Assembly (NCBI RefSeq): GCF_046365375.1
Contig: NZ_JBKEIT010000005.1
Span: forward strand, 310,001-374,000
DNA length: 64,000 nucleotides
Source of the DNA: Butyricimonas muris
GTDB lineage: Bacteria; Bacteroidota; Bacteroidia; Bacteroidales; Marinifilaceae
Reading direction: 5' to 3'
Shown: positions 53,749-63,701 of the stretch, one piece after another
Numbering within the stretch: position 1 is the stretch's first letter
How the letters are laid out: each line of letters starts with the position of its first letter
Notes under the pieces: model-generated
Databases searched by the model: none
Told to the model about the DNA's origin: nothing
Seen by the model: only the letters and a program-made list of their open reading frames with translations
Position numbers and translations under genes: made by a program

Positions 53749-53754
53749 GAGAAA

Positions 53755-55182
53755 TTAATTCGCGCAATAGAGTTTCTTTTGCAACTCTTCCACTTGGGCA
53801 CGGAAAGCACGATCCGTTTCCATCATGTCGGTGACAGCCTTACAGGCATACAATACCGTCGTGTGATCTTTACGTCCTATCAGCTTCCCGATATAAGCCA
53901 ACGAGGCATTCGTGTAATTCTTGCTGAAATACATCGCCAACTGGCGGGCTTGCACCACTTCCCGTTTGCGTGTTTTTTCCTGCAACAGTTCGGGTGCCAT
54001 ATTGAAGTGTTGGCAAACAACTTCCTGTATATATTCCACGGTCAGTTCCTTTTTCTGGTCTTTGACCATTTTACCCAAAATATCCTTAACGACATCTATC
54101 GTCAAATCCCGATGATTAAAAGTAGCTTGAGCTAACAAAGAAATCATAGCTCCTTCCAATTCCCGCACGTTGGTGCACACGTATTTACATATATACTCCA
54201 ATATCTCGTCGGAGAAATCAATACCGTCTTTACGGGCTTTGTATCGGGCTATCGCTACCCGCGTTTCGTAATCCGGGGCTTTTATCTCTGCCGACAATCC
54301 CCAGCGGAAACGAGAGAGCAAACGCTCTTCCAATCCGCTCAATTCTGCCGGGGAACGATCGGATGTCAATATCAATTGTTTACCGGATTGATGCAAATGA
54401 TTGAATATATGGAAAAACGTATTCTGCGTGGCAGTCTTCCCCGCCAACTCGTGAATATCGTCCAGAATCAACACATCTATCAATTGATAGAAGTGCAAGA
54501 AATCGTTAATCTCGTTCTTGCGCACGGCTTCCGTGAATTGCGTCTGGAATACATTGGTTGTCACGTACAACACCACCTTATTCGGGTGGTTTTGCTTTAC
54601 TTCCATACCGATTGCCTGTGCCAGATGCGTTTTACCCAAACCGGAGCCCCCGTATATCAACAAAGGATTGAAAGCCGTTCCACCGGGATTCTGGGCAATA
54701 GCTACCGCGGCAGATTTTGCCAACCGGTTGCAGCTACCTTCTATATAACTATCCAATGTATAGGAAGGGTTCAGTTGCGGGTCAATCTGTACACGATTAT
54801 TATTACGCTCAAAAGGATTTTTCGGGGCATTATCTCCTGTTTTACCGTTCAGATAAACGGTACTTGGCTCAACCTTCTTCACGTGCGTGGAAGACATCGT
54901 CACTGATATCGGGTCACGAGGGTGACTCTCCTCTACCACAACAGAATATTCCAGTTTAGCTTTCGGACCGATCACGGTACGAATAGCTTTCCGCAAAATC
55001 TCCACAAAGTGTTCTTCCAGACACTCGTACACGTATTGACTCGGAACTTGAATTGTCAACACGTCCTGCTGAAAGTTCAAAGCACGTATAGGCAAGAACC
55101 ACGTTTTAAATGTTCTTGGCGCCACTTGTTCTTTAATTAGGTCCAGACATTCCGACCAAACACTTTTACAATCCCTTTTCAT
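53755..55182 (-). CDS. dnaA: Chromosomal replication initiator DnaA
   Basis: A 475-residue initiator that binds DnaA boxes and melts oriC. All four domains are visible. Domain I is VWSECLDLIKEQVAPRTFKTWFLPI, then a variable linker. Domain III is the AAA+ ATPase with Walker A GGSGLGKTH, Walker B VLILDDIHEL and sensor 1 LILTSDRSPAEL. Domain IV has the signature GRKDHTTVLYACKAV for box recognition. The 375-bp region upstream has no recognisable cluster of TTATNCACA boxes, so oriC is probably not adjacent. Confidence 0.98.
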   Translation of the reverse strand: MKRDCKSVWSECLDLIKEQVAPRTFKTWFLPIRALNFQQDVLTIQVPSQYVYECLEEHFVEILRKAIRTVIGPKAKLEYSVVVEESHPRDPISVTMSSTHVKKVEPSTVYLNGKTGDNAPKNPFERNNNRVQIDPQLNPSYTLDSYIEGSCNRLAKSAAVAIAQNPGGTAFNPLLIYGGSGLGKTHLAQAIGMEVKQNHPNKVVLYVTTNVFQTQFTEAVRKNEINDFLHFYQLIDVLILDDIHELAGKTATQNTFFHIFNHLHQSGKQLILTSDRSPAELSGLEERLLSRFRWGLSAEIKAPDYETRVAIARYKARKDGIDFSDEILEYICKYVCTNVRELEGAMISLLAQATFNHRDLTIDVVKDILGKMVKDQKKELTVEYIQEVVCQHFNMAPELLQEKTRKREVVQARQLAMYFSKNYTNASLAYIGKLIGRKDHTTVLYACKAVTDMMETDRAFRAQVEELQKKLYCAN

Positions 55183-55557
55183 TTATATATATCGTTTTAT
55201 TCCCTATTCATCCTATATGAAATAGAACGCTAAATTCGAAAAAATATTTCTCTAAAAAAAATGAGCCTTTTGCTTGCTTTTTACCAAGAATGGCTTACGG
55301 GTTAGGTATCAATCTTTTAGACACAACACACTAACACTCAATAGATTAATTCATTTGTTACATATTGACCGCATTACAAAATTGCCTTTGCAATCTTAAC
55401 ATAAACGTAACAATATTTTGAGCGATTTTCCTAGATAAAGCTTTAAGTCTTAGGTCTAAAAATTGATTCGAAATATCAAAATAGAGTTTTAAAAAGTTTC
55501 GGTTTATGTTAATAAAAATAGATGCCTTACATGTATTATTTAGAATCATTCTATTTT
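55183..55557. other. AT-rich gap upstream of dnaA without recognisable DnaA boxes
   Basis: Searched by eye for TTATCCACA-like 9-mers in both orientations; none found. AT-rich runs (for example AAAAAATATTTCTCTAAAAAAAA near 55239) are present but nothing else marks an origin. The dnaA promoter should lie here; no full TAnnTTTG box at correct spacing was identified. Confidence 0.5.
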
Positions 55558-56745
55558 TCAGATAAAGTCAATTTTAACTATATAAGCGTCTTTGTAACGT
55601 TTCATAACATCATCTAATTTCCGTTGCGCGGCTTTCAATTTCTTGAAACTATCAATTATATACAGATACTTATCTTTATACTTAATCTCCTTTAATCCAG
55701 AGTTTTGTACATATAATTCCGAATTTATATTCAGACGTTCGGACGACTCGAAAATCACTATTCCGTACTCATCCAAGCCGATCTTGCCGGAAGAAAAATC
55801 TATTAAGGAAAGGTTAATGAAGCGTCTTGGGTTATACCTGAATTCGACTAACAGACGATTGAGATTTTCACTCACTTGATTCAGATTATAATAAAGGTCA
55901 TTATCATTCACGAGAGCACCAATCGTTCCCTCTCCCCGGTTTATTTTAGCAAAGATCGTATCAACATGTGCAAGTATATTATCGACGTTAGTCAACATCT
56001 CACCCAAACTGGCACCACGCAAGGAATCGCTGATCGCCGAGAAGTTACCCAGTATATTGGATATTTCTTCATTGTTATCCGACAGATTGGCCGTAATACT
56101 ATTTATATTCCGCAATATCTCGCTGACACGCGCAGATTCCGACTGCATCAGTGTATCCAAATTACCGGAAGCACCTTCAAGATTCCGTAAAGTGCGATCT
56201 ATACTGGCAAAACTATTACTCAAATTCTTTTTGGTTTCTTCATTGAAGACGCCTTGTACAATAACCATAACGGAATCGAGAGAACCCAGAAGACGTTCCG
56301 CTTTTTGCTTTAAAGGCAGCATTTGACGACTTACCTGCTCCATCAATCCCTGTTCTATTTTAGAAGTCAACGTGTCACCGCTAACGGCAAAAACGGGAGA
56401 ATCGCCCGGAATCAAATCCACCACCTTGGAACCCATCAGATCGGCACTCTGAATCATCGCCAAACTATTGGAAGGTAACTCCAATCCCTTGTTGACGGAG
56501 AACTTCACCAACACTTTATCATACCGTTCACCCGTGAACTGAATAGAGATGACCTGCCCCACCTGATATCCCCGGTACACAACACCACTGGATACTTTCA
56601 ATCCTTCCACGCTATTATATACCCCGTAAAATATACTTTTGGATTCAAATAATGACGAGCCTTTCAGAAAATTGATTCCCCAGATTAAAATAAGCACCGC
56701 AGCTATTGCAGTTAATGCCAGTTTGGCTTCTCTTTTTAGTTTCAT
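55558..56745 (-). CDS. MCE (MlaD-like) family lipid-transport protein
   Basis: A 395-residue protein with one N-terminal transmembrane helix (LALTAIAAVLILIWGINFL) and a single MCE domain: SIFYGVYNSVEGLKVSSGVVYRGYQVGQVISIQF ... LVKFSVNKGLELPSNSLAMIQSADLMGSKVVDLIPG. A long helical C-terminal region rich in heptad-like repeats (SILRNINSITANLSDNNEEISNIL) follows. MCE proteins form hexameric rings moving phospholipids between the membranes. It is adjacent to amidase and near lptD, an envelope-biogenesis cluster. Confidence 0.93.
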   Translation of the reverse strand: MKLKREAKLALTAIAAVLILIWGINFLKGSSLFESKSIFYGVYNSVEGLKVSSGVVYRGYQVGQVISIQFTGERYDKVLVKFSVNKGLELPSNSLAMIQSADLMGSKVVDLIPGDSPVFAVSGDTLTSKIEQGLMEQVSRQMLPLKQKAERLLGSLDSVMVIVQGVFNEETKKNLSNSFASIDRTLRNLEGASGNLDTLMQSESARVSEILRNINSITANLSDNNEEISNILGNFSAISDSLRGASLGEMLTNVDNILAHVDTIFAKINRGEGTIGALVNDNDLYYNLNQVSENLNRLLVEFRYNPRRFINLSLIDFSSGKIGLDEYGIVIFESSERLNINSELYVQNSGLKEIKYKDKYLYIIDSFKKLKAAQRKLDDVMKRYKDAYIVKIDFI

Positions 56746-56762
56746 GAGTATAATTTTATTCT

Positions 56763-57917
56763 TTACTTCTTTTGTTCTATTTTTCTTGCATCCGCGACCG
56801 TTATCTGTTTACCTTTATATATAGCAATGATAAAACAGTCTTTCACCACCTTTCGGGTACTCTTCTGGTTTTCCAACGCTTTTTCGTAGGTAGAAGTTTT
56901 CCCAACGTAATAACGGTAACGCTCTTCTCCTTTCAACTCCTCTATCTTTTCTTTCAACTTCAGATACTCGAAATCCTTGATTCTTGTCTTGGACGAGGCT
57001 ACTTGAACAGCGTAAAATAAGTCATTTTTATTTTGAGGAGCAACAACATTCTCCGTTTTTTTCTTCTCCGTTCCGGTTACTTTCTTTTCTTCAGACTGAG
57101 TGACAGGGTTTTCCACCTTTATCACGACACTATTCCGCTCCACATTATTTTTATACGATTGGAATCCCGAAAAAACAGCACGAGCCAAATTTGTCTGCCC
57201 GGATTCCGACGTCAATATTTTCTGGTCATGCGGGTTCGAGATAAAACCCGTTTCTATTAACACGGCAGGCATCCCGACATCCATCAAAACGATAAACCCG
57301 GCTTGCCGTACTTCCCGGTCCGGCATTTTCGTGCGTTTCACCAGTTCATTCTGCACGGGAGCCGCAAATTCCATACTATTTTTCAAATGACTGTTCTTCA
57401 GAAAATTGAACATGATGTAGAACTCTGCTTTCTTGGGATCAAAGCCGTCGTACTTTACCGAATAGTCTTCCTCGTAATGAATCGCCTCGTTTTCTTTCAT
57501 GGCGACTTGAAAACTCGCTTCCGATTTATGCAATCCCAACACGTAAGTTTCTACCCCTCGCACGGTAGACTTAGAAAACTTGTTCACGTGAATGGAAATG
57601 AACAACTGCGCTTTTGCTTTATTCGCTATTCTTCCCCGTTCCCTCAAGTCCACCGCAACGTCTTTTGTTCGGGTATACACTATTTTGATATTCGGATAAG
57701 CATCCTTTATCATTTTCCCCAATTTCAAGGCAACAGCCAAGGTTATATCCTTCTCTCTCAAACGTCCGCTTATCGCACCCGGGTCTTTCCCCCCGTGTCC
57801 CGCGTCAATACAAATACAAGTAATTCTACCCAAATTATCTTGAGCATCGAGAGTTTTTATTCCCCCTAACAGAAAGATAACCAACAAGAAACCTACAAAC
57901 CTGCACTGATTTATCAT
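56763..57917 (-). CDS. N-acetylmuramoyl-L-alanine amidase (Amidase_3) with SPOR-like tail
   Basis: A 384-residue exported cell-wall hydrolase that cleaves the amide bond between MurNAc and the stem peptide. The signal is FVGFLLVIFLLGGIKTLDA. The Amidase_3 zinc ligands are His41 (IDAGHGGKDPGA), Glu55 (LREKDI) and His110 (FISIHVN), with catalytic Glu in VLIETGFISNP. The C-terminal ~85 residues (YAVQVASSKTRIKDFEYLKL ... RYYVGKTSTYEKALENQ) resemble a SPOR-type septal-peptidoglycan binding domain. It starts 117 bp from the divergent lptD gene and ends 17 bp before the MCE gene, probably co-transcribed with it. Confidence 0.94.
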   Translation of the reverse strand: MINQCRFVGFLLVIFLLGGIKTLDAQDNLGRITCICIDAGHGGKDPGAISGRLREKDITLAVALKLGKMIKDAYPNIKIVYTRTKDVAVDLRERGRIANKAKAQLFISIHVNKFSKSTVRGVETYVLGLHKSEASFQVAMKENEAIHYEEDYSVKYDGFDPKKAEFYIMFNFLKNSHLKNSMEFAAPVQNELVKRTKMPDREVRQAGFIVLMDVGMPAVLIETGFISNPHDQKILTSESGQTNLARAVFSGFQSYKNNVERNSVVIKVENPVTQSEEKKVTGTEKKKTENVVAPQNKNDLFYAVQVASSKTRIKDFEYLKLKEKIEELKGEERYRYYVGKTSTYEKALENQKSTRKVVKDCFIIAIYKGKQITVADARKIEQKK

Positions 57918-57968
57918 GTATTTAAAACTTTTTAAAAAGAATCATGACCATTAACAACCATTATTTCT

Positions 57969-57976
57969 TACATTTG
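57969..57976 (+). promoter_or_regulatory. Candidate -7 box for lptD
   Basis: TACATTTG matches TAnnTTTG in the 116-bp divergent gap, 57 bp before the lptD start; no good TTTG -33 element at the usual spacing. Confidence 0.45.
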
Positions 57977-58033
57977 CAAAGCAAAAATGCTATATGCGTC
58001 ATGCAATATTAGTCACAAAAATAATATATTAAA

Positions 58034-60769
58034 TTGCAAATTAGATTATATACAGGGCTTTTTATTAAGAAATGTATCATTTTAACGATGATCGCCCTGC
58101 CGATAATACTATCATCCAACGGTGTTGCATCCGAGCTTCTTTTCGGAGACGGAATTGATGTATTTGTCAGTGACACCACGAAAGAAGTCAGAGATCAGTG
58201 GCCTGTCATCAATCTCGATACCACGATTCCGACTCCTAAAAAACTTCCCGTCCTCGCCCGCGACACGTCCGGGCAACCGGGCGATAGTATTCGTATCGTG
58301 TATGATTCAACAGGTATGGCAATTGACACGATCCGGAACGACTCCACGGTTTCAAAACCGTTATTTAATGATTTAATCACTTATAACGCAGACGACTCCG
58401 TGAAATTTTCCATCAACGGCAAGAAAGTTTACTTGTACGGTAACGGGTTCGTGAAATACCTCACGAGCGAACTGAAGGCTGATTATATCGTACTGGATAT
58501 GGAAAAAAAAGAAGCATACGCTACCGGGGTTCCCGATTCAGTCGGAGAACTTACAGGAACCCCGAAATTCAAAGACGGGGCGCAAGAATTCGAGGGGAAA
58601 GAGTTGAGATATAATTTTGATTCGAAAAAAGGACTTATTACAGAAATCATCACGCAAGAAGGCGAAGGATACGTGCAGGGACAAACCACGAAAAAAATGA
58701 GCGACTCGGTGTATTGCGTGGTACACGGTTCATATACCACGTGTGACAATCACGACCATCCTCACTTCCGTCTTCGGATGAGCCGGGCGAAAATGATTAA
58801 AGACAAAAGAATCTTCGTGGGCTTCACCTACTTGGAACTCGAAGATGTTCCCCTGCCCTTGTTTATCCCGTTCGGTTTCTTCCCGATCACGAACAAGGGG
58901 ACGTCAGGTATCATCATGCCGACATATGGGGAGGAACGAATGAGAGGTTTCAACCTGCGGGGTGGTGGATATTACCTCTATATCAATGACTATATTGATA
59001 TGACTCTCACGGGGGACATATATACCAACGGTTCATGGGGATTGCAATACGCCACCACGTATAGAAAAAGATATAAATACAACGGGCAATTCAACGCCAC
59101 GATGAGTAAGAACCACGTGAGCGAAAAAGGTCTGCCCGACTATCAGGAATCTTCCGACTGGTCTGTCCGTTGGACTCACTCGCAAGACGGTAAAGCCAAC
59201 CCTTACAGTTCTTTCTCGGCATCGGTGGATATGTCTTCCGCGAGCAATAATTACTATAACGGAAACAATATAAATGATATTGCCAATCAACGAAAGCAAT
59301 CCAGTATATCTTGGAGCAAGAAATGGCCGGAAAGTCCTTTCAGTTTAAGCGGCTCACTCAGCCACAGCCAGAACAGTCGGGACACCTCTATCTCCCTCAC
59401 GCTACCAAACATCAGCTTGCGCATGACACAAATCTATCCTTTCCGTAAAAAAGACAAGGTGGGGGAAATGAAATGGTACGACAATATCGGTATCTCCTAT
59501 TCGGCTGAGCTAAGAAACAATATCCAGACAAAAGAAAACAAACTGTTCAAATCGTCTTTTGAAAGAGATTGGGATAACGGATTCAAGCACAATATCCCGC
59601 TGAGCTTGTCTTTCAAAATAGCGAAAGACGTGACATTTACCCCTTCTCTAAACTATAACGGGTACCTCAACACGAAGACTTTCGAGAAAATATGGATACC
59701 GGATACCAGCCGTGCCGGGGGACAAGTTGTCAAAAGAGTCATACCGGGTATGAACTATTCGCATGACTATTCGGCAAGTGCCTCCATTGGCTACACGCCG
59801 ACCATTTACGGTATGTTCTTGTTCAAACCGGGCAGTAAGGTTGCCGCTATCCGTCACATGATACGCCCGTCTTTCTCGGCGTCCTACACGCCTGCGTTAA
59901 AGCCTTTGGGCAAATACACGAAGGAATATTTTGACGGGGAAAAATACGTCGAATACGCTATTCACGAGGGATTGCCTTATACCCCGAAGACGACTATCGG
60001 CACACAATCGGGAAGCATCAGTTTCAGCTTGGACAACAATGTCGAGATGAAAGTCCGTAACGATAATGACACGACCGGGGATGAGCAATTCAAAAAAGTA
60101 AAACTACTGGAGAGTTTCCAGATAAGGGTTTCTTACAATCCTTTCGCGGATAGCATGAGATTTTCCACTATCGGTTTAAGCGCCCGTACCAAAGTATTCA
60201 ACAATAAGGTCGATTTGAACTTCTCCGGAACGTTGGATCCTTACGCTGTCGATGGGAACGGACGTAAAATCAATAAATACCACGGTGGAATCGGGCGATT
60301 GACAAACGCTACCATATCCAGTAACTTTAGTCTATCGGGTGACAACGGTAAAAACAAAGAGAAGAAAAACGAAATGGTGGGCGGTTATTACGATGACTAT
60401 ATGGATTTTGATGTTCCTTGGAACCTGAGTCTGGGGTACAACCTGAATTATACCAAAACTTACTCTTCGGCCTCCCCCAAGGGAAAAGGAGATATTCGAC
60501 AAATTTTAAGTATCAACGGAGATCTCTCGTTGACACCGAAATGGAAAATATCTTTCCAATCGGGATATGATTTCAAAGCCAATGAAGTTACCTCAACAAG
60601 TTTCAGTATCACGCGGGACTTGCATTGTTGGGAAATGGTATTCAATTGTATGCCATTCGGTCAGCACCAGTCCTACAACTTCGAGATACACGTGCGTTCT
60701 TCCATGTTGAGAGACTTGAAACTGACCAAACGGGAATCCTTTACCGACTCAAGGTTATACAATCGATAA
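58034..60769 (+). CDS. lptD: LPS-assembly outer-membrane protein LptD
   Basis: A 911-residue outer-membrane protein that, with LptE, inserts lipopolysaccharide into the outer leaflet. The TTG start gives a natural signal (basic FIKKC before ILTMIALPIILSSNGVAS); the first ATG is at 58088. An OstA/LptA-like jelly-roll (FSINGKKVYLYGNGFVKYLTSELKADYIVLDMEKKEAYATG ... QEFEGKELRYNFDSKKGLI) is followed by the barrel with DVPLPLFIPFGFFPITNKGTSGIIMPTYGE, the Bacteroidetes LptD signature. It ends RDLKLTKRESFTDSRLYNR. Convergent with rlmB, 4 bp apart. Confidence 0.93.
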   Translation: MQIRLYTGLFIKKCIILTMIALPIILSSNGVASELLFGDGIDVFVSDTTKEVRDQWPVINLDTTIPTPKKLPVLARDTSGQPGDSIRIVYDSTGMAIDTIRNDSTVSKPLFNDLITYNADDSVKFSINGKKVYLYGNGFVKYLTSELKADYIVLDMEKKEAYATGVPDSVGELTGTPKFKDGAQEFEGKELRYNFDSKKGLITEIITQEGEGYVQGQTTKKMSDSVYCVVHGSYTTCDNHDHPHFRLRMSRAKMIKDKRIFVGFTYLELEDVPLPLFIPFGFFPITNKGTSGIIMPTYGEERMRGFNLRGGGYYLYINDYIDMTLTGDIYTNGSWGLQYATTYRKRYKYNGQFNATMSKNHVSEKGLPDYQESSDWSVRWTHSQDGKANPYSSFSASVDMSSASNNYYNGNNINDIANQRKQSSISWSKKWPESPFSLSGSLSHSQNSRDTSISLTLPNISLRMTQIYPFRKKDKVGEMKWYDNIGISYSAELRNNIQTKENKLFKSSFERDWDNGFKHNIPLSLSFKIAKDVTFTPSLNYNGYLNTKTFEKIWIPDTSRAGGQVVKRVIPGMNYSHDYSASASIGYTPTIYGMFLFKPGSKVAAIRHMIRPSFSASYTPALKPLGKYTKEYFDGEKYVEYAIHEGLPYTPKTTIGTQSGSISFSLDNNVEMKVRNDNDTTGDEQFKKVKLLESFQIRVSYNPFADSMRFSTIGLSARTKVFNNKVDLNFSGTLDPYAVDGNGRKINKYHGGIGRLTNATISSNFSLSGDNGKNKEKKNEMVGGYYDDYMDFDVPWNLSLGYNLNYTKTYSSASPKGKGDIRQILSINGDLSLTPKWKISFQSGYDFKANEVTSTSFSITRDLHCWEMVFNCMPFGQHQSYNFEIHVRSSMLRDLKLTKRESFTDSRLYNR

Positions 60770-60773
60770 TAAA

Positions 60774-61514
60774 TTACGACCTCTGTCGTACGGCTTCGTA
60801 CATCAATATAGCCGCGGCAGCGGAAACATTCAGCGATTCGATTTTACCGAGTTGGGGTATCTTGATACGTTCGTCCGCCAAAGCCAACAACTCTTCATCT
60901 ATACCGGTATCCTCCGATCCCATGATAAGCAGGCATCCGTCTTTCATGTTTGCCTCGGTGTAGAACTTATCGGCTTTCTCTGTGGCGGCAAACACGGTCA
61001 ATCCCCTCCGTTTCAATTCCCGGATTGTTTTCTTCAGGTTCTTCTCCCGACACACCGGTAAATGATACAACGCTCCCGCTGATGTCTTGATGGCATCGGA
61101 TGATATTTTCGCTGAATTTTTGTTGGGAATCAGAATCGCATCCACCCCGGCACATTCCGCCGTACGAGCAATTCCGCCCAAATTGCGCACGTCCGTGATT
61201 CTGTCCAACACCAAAACGAACGGGGTCTTTCCTGCCGCAACCACGCTACCGATTACCTCATCGATATCTTGATAAGGTATCGGGGAAACCTCAGCCAACA
61301 CCCCTTGATGGTTGCGTCCGGCAAACGGTTTAAATACTTCTTCCGGAACATACTGGAACGGAATCTGACGTTCACGCACCAACGCGAACAACTGTTGGAA
61401 TAAATCACCCTTTATCCCTTGTCTGAACATTACTTTATCAATCTCTTTTTCATCCTGTATCGCCTCCTGTACGGCACGGATTCCGAAAATACATTCTTGT
61501 TTAAACTTTGCCAT
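60774..61514 (-). CDS. rlmB: 23S rRNA (guanosine-2'-O-)-methyltransferase RlmB
   Basis: A 246-residue SPOUT-class methyltransferase that methylates G2251 of 23S rRNA. An N-terminal substrate-binding domain (IFGIRAVQEAIQDEKEIDKVMF) is followed by the knotted catalytic domain with the three SPOUT motifs: LVLDRITDVRNLGGIARTAECAGV, LLIMGSEDTGIDEELLALAD, and KIPQLGKIESLNVSAAAAILMYEAVRQ. No anomalies. Confidence 0.94.
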   Translation of the reverse strand: MAKFKQECIFGIRAVQEAIQDEKEIDKVMFRQGIKGDLFQQLFALVRERQIPFQYVPEEVFKPFAGRNHQGVLAEVSPIPYQDIDEVIGSVVAAGKTPFVLVLDRITDVRNLGGIARTAECAGVDAILIPNKNSAKISSDAIKTSAGALYHLPVCREKNLKKTIRELKRRGLTVFAATEKADKFYTEANMKDGCLLIMGSEDTGIDEELLALADERIKIPQLGKIESLNVSAAAAILMYEAVRQRS

Positions 61515-61565
61515 CTTACCTATTCAATTTACAATTTAATAATTTCGTGATTTGACGATTGCCGA

Positions 61566-63512
61566 TTAATTCCCGACCTTCGATTTCAGCATCTCCAAGC
61601 GTTCGTTCTCTTCTTCCCACTCTCTCATACACGCTTCCAAGCGTTTTTTCGCTTCATCATACGTCTTCAGTAGCTCATCGCTAATCGTCCCTGTTGCCAT
61701 TTTTCCCTCGGCATCCACTATCGCTTGTTCCAAATCGGCAATCTCCAACTCCGATTTTTCAATTTTCACCTCCGAACGTTTGATTTCCTTATTCCACTGT
61801 TTACGTTCCTCGAAAGCAGCTTTATTCTCGGAAACGGGTTGTTCTGCCACCTTCTCTTCCACCTGCACTTTCCGGGGATGCATCTGTTCATACTCCCGGA
61901 AACACTCTAGCTTTTTCGCTTCCAAGAAGTGAGTCACCCCACCCAAATATTCCTTTATATTCTTATTCGTGAATTCATACACTTTATCAGCCAACCCGAT
62001 CAAGAAATCACGGTCGTGCGATACGACGATAACGGTACCGTCGAATTTCTTCAAGGCATCTTTCAAAATGTCTTTCGTGCGCATATCCAAATGGTTCGTC
62101 GGCTCGTCGAGAATCAGTACATTGTAGGGTTCCAACAGCAGGCGTACCATAGCAAGCCGGGTTCGTTCTCCCCCGGAAAGCACTTTCACTTTCTTGTCAA
62201 CATCCTCTCCCGAGAATAAAAAAGCCCCCAGAATATCCCGTATCTTTTTCCGTATATCCCCGACTGCCACTTGATCCACAGTGTCGAGTACACTTAACGA
62301 GGGATCAAGCAAATCCGCCTGATTTTGAGCGAAGTACCCGATATTCACGTTATACCCAATCTTTAGCGTCCCCTCATAAGGGATATGATCCATTATCATT
62401 TTCACTAAAGTGGTTTTTCCTTCTCCGTTCCTTCCCACGAAAGCCACTTTCTCCCCTCTCAACACGTCCAAATTCACTTCCCGCAATACCACGTGATTGC
62501 CATAAGCTTTCGTCAAATCACGACCGCTCACCACCACATCACCCGAACGTACAGCCGGTTGGAAACGCACGTTAATTCGCGCAGAATCCTCCTGTTCCAC
62601 TTCAATCCGCTCTATCTTTTCCAGTTGTTTGATGCGCGATTGCACTTGTACCGCTTTCGTCGCCTTGTAGCGGAAACGCTCTATAAAGTCTTCCGTATCT
62701 TTAATCTGTTTCTGTTGATTCTCGTAAGCACGCAATTGCTGCTCGATCCGCTCCTTGCGCAATTCGGTAAATTTCGTGTAAGATACTTTATAATCGTATA
62801 TCTTACTCAAAGATATTTCGACAGTACGGCTCGTGATATTATCCAAAAAAGCCCGGTCGTGCGAAACAAGCACTACCGCCCCCGGGTATCCCTGCAAGAA
62901 TGATTCCAACCATGAAATGGATTCTATATCCAAGTGGTTCGTCGGCTCGTCCAATAAAAAGACATCCGGACGTGCCAATAATATCTTCGCCAACTCGATA
63001 CGCATACGCCACCCGCCACTGAATTCTTCACAACGACGATCCATATCTTCTTGACGAAATCCCAATCCTTTCAACACGACCTCAACCTCTCCGTTCATAT
63101 TATCGGCTCCCCGCATATGCAACATCTCGGTTTTCTCGTTCAATTTATCAATTAAAGACATGTAACTGTCGGATTCGTAATCTGTCCTTTCCGCCAATTC
63201 GGCATGCAATCTCTCCACTTCCCGTTGCAATCCCAACACGTCATTGAAAGCCGTCCCCGCCTCTTCCCGCACGGTTTTCCCTTCCGCGTACACTTTCGTC
63301 TGGGGCAAATAACCGACCTTCAAACCGGAGGGCATCGACACACTTCCTTCGGACGGTTCCTGCACCCCGGCAAGAATTTTCAACAAAGTAGACTTGCCCG
63401 CCCCGTTACGTCCGGTCAGACCTATTCTGTCCCTTTTGTTTACCAGAAACGAGATGGAATCCAACAATGCGTAATCTCCGAATAAAACACTTACATTATT
63501 AATTGAAATCAT
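61566..63512 (-). CDS. ABC-F family ATPase
   Basis: About 648 residues from MISINNVSVLFGDYALLDSI; the in-frame start at 63623 would add 37 residues unlike the family. Two ABC domains in one chain: Walker A GRNGAGKST and GRNGEGKTT, signatures FSGGWRMRIELAKILL and LSGGERTRLAMVRLLL, and Walker B VFLLDEPTNHLD and VLILDEPTNHLD. A linker helix pair joins the domains and a coiled-coil tail (EERKQWNKEIKRSEVKIEKSELE) ends the protein. There are no membrane segments. ABC-F proteins act on the ribosome (translation factor or antibiotic protection); the exact subgroup is uncertain. Confidence 0.94.
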   Translation of the reverse strand: MISINNVSVLFGDYALLDSISFLVNKRDRIGLTGRNGAGKSTLLKILAGVQEPSEGSVSMPSGLKVGYLPQTKVYAEGKTVREEAGTAFNDVLGLQREVERLHAELAERTDYESDSYMSLIDKLNEKTEMLHMRGADNMNGEVEVVLKGLGFRQEDMDRRCEEFSGGWRMRIELAKILLARPDVFLLDEPTNHLDIESISWLESFLQGYPGAVVLVSHDRAFLDNITSRTVEISLSKIYDYKVSYTKFTELRKERIEQQLRAYENQQKQIKDTEDFIERFRYKATKAVQVQSRIKQLEKIERIEVEQEDSARINVRFQPAVRSGDVVVSGRDLTKAYGNHVVLREVNLDVLRGEKVAFVGRNGEGKTTLVKMIMDHIPYEGTLKIGYNVNIGYFAQNQADLLDPSLSVLDTVDQVAVGDIRKKIRDILGAFLFSGEDVDKKVKVLSGGERTRLAMVRLLLEPYNVLILDEPTNHLDMRTKDILKDALKKFDGTVIVVSHDRDFLIGLADKVYEFTNKNIKEYLGGVTHFLEAKKLECFREYEQMHPRKVQVEEKVAEQPVSENKAAFEERKQWNKEIKRSEVKIEKSELEIADLEQAIVDAEGKMATGTISDELLKTYDEAKKRLEACMREWEEENERLEMLKSKVGN

Positions 63513-63653
63513 TACAATAACTTGAAAATTGAAACCTTCCGTATTTAACGGATGCAAATATACGAAACTTATTTTGTTGCACGAAACAACTAAATTTACA
63601 TTTAAAAATGCGAAAACTAACATATGTCATGTTTTATCCTTAAAATATTTTTG

Positions 63654-63661
63654 TATATTTG
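63654..63661 (+). promoter_or_regulatory. Promoter box for pruA
   Basis: TATATTTG matches TAnnTTTG; the -33 region 18-19 bp upstream reads GTTTT, one base from TTTG. Predicted start near 63668, giving a ~34-nt leader. Confidence 0.6.
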
Positions 63662-63701
63662 GGAAATCTTGAAAAATACTAACTACAAAAAAGAATAAAA
63701 T

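Noticed and set aside
55183..55557. Replication origin next to dnaA
   Set aside because: No cluster of DnaA boxes seen on either strand; AT-richness alone is not enough.
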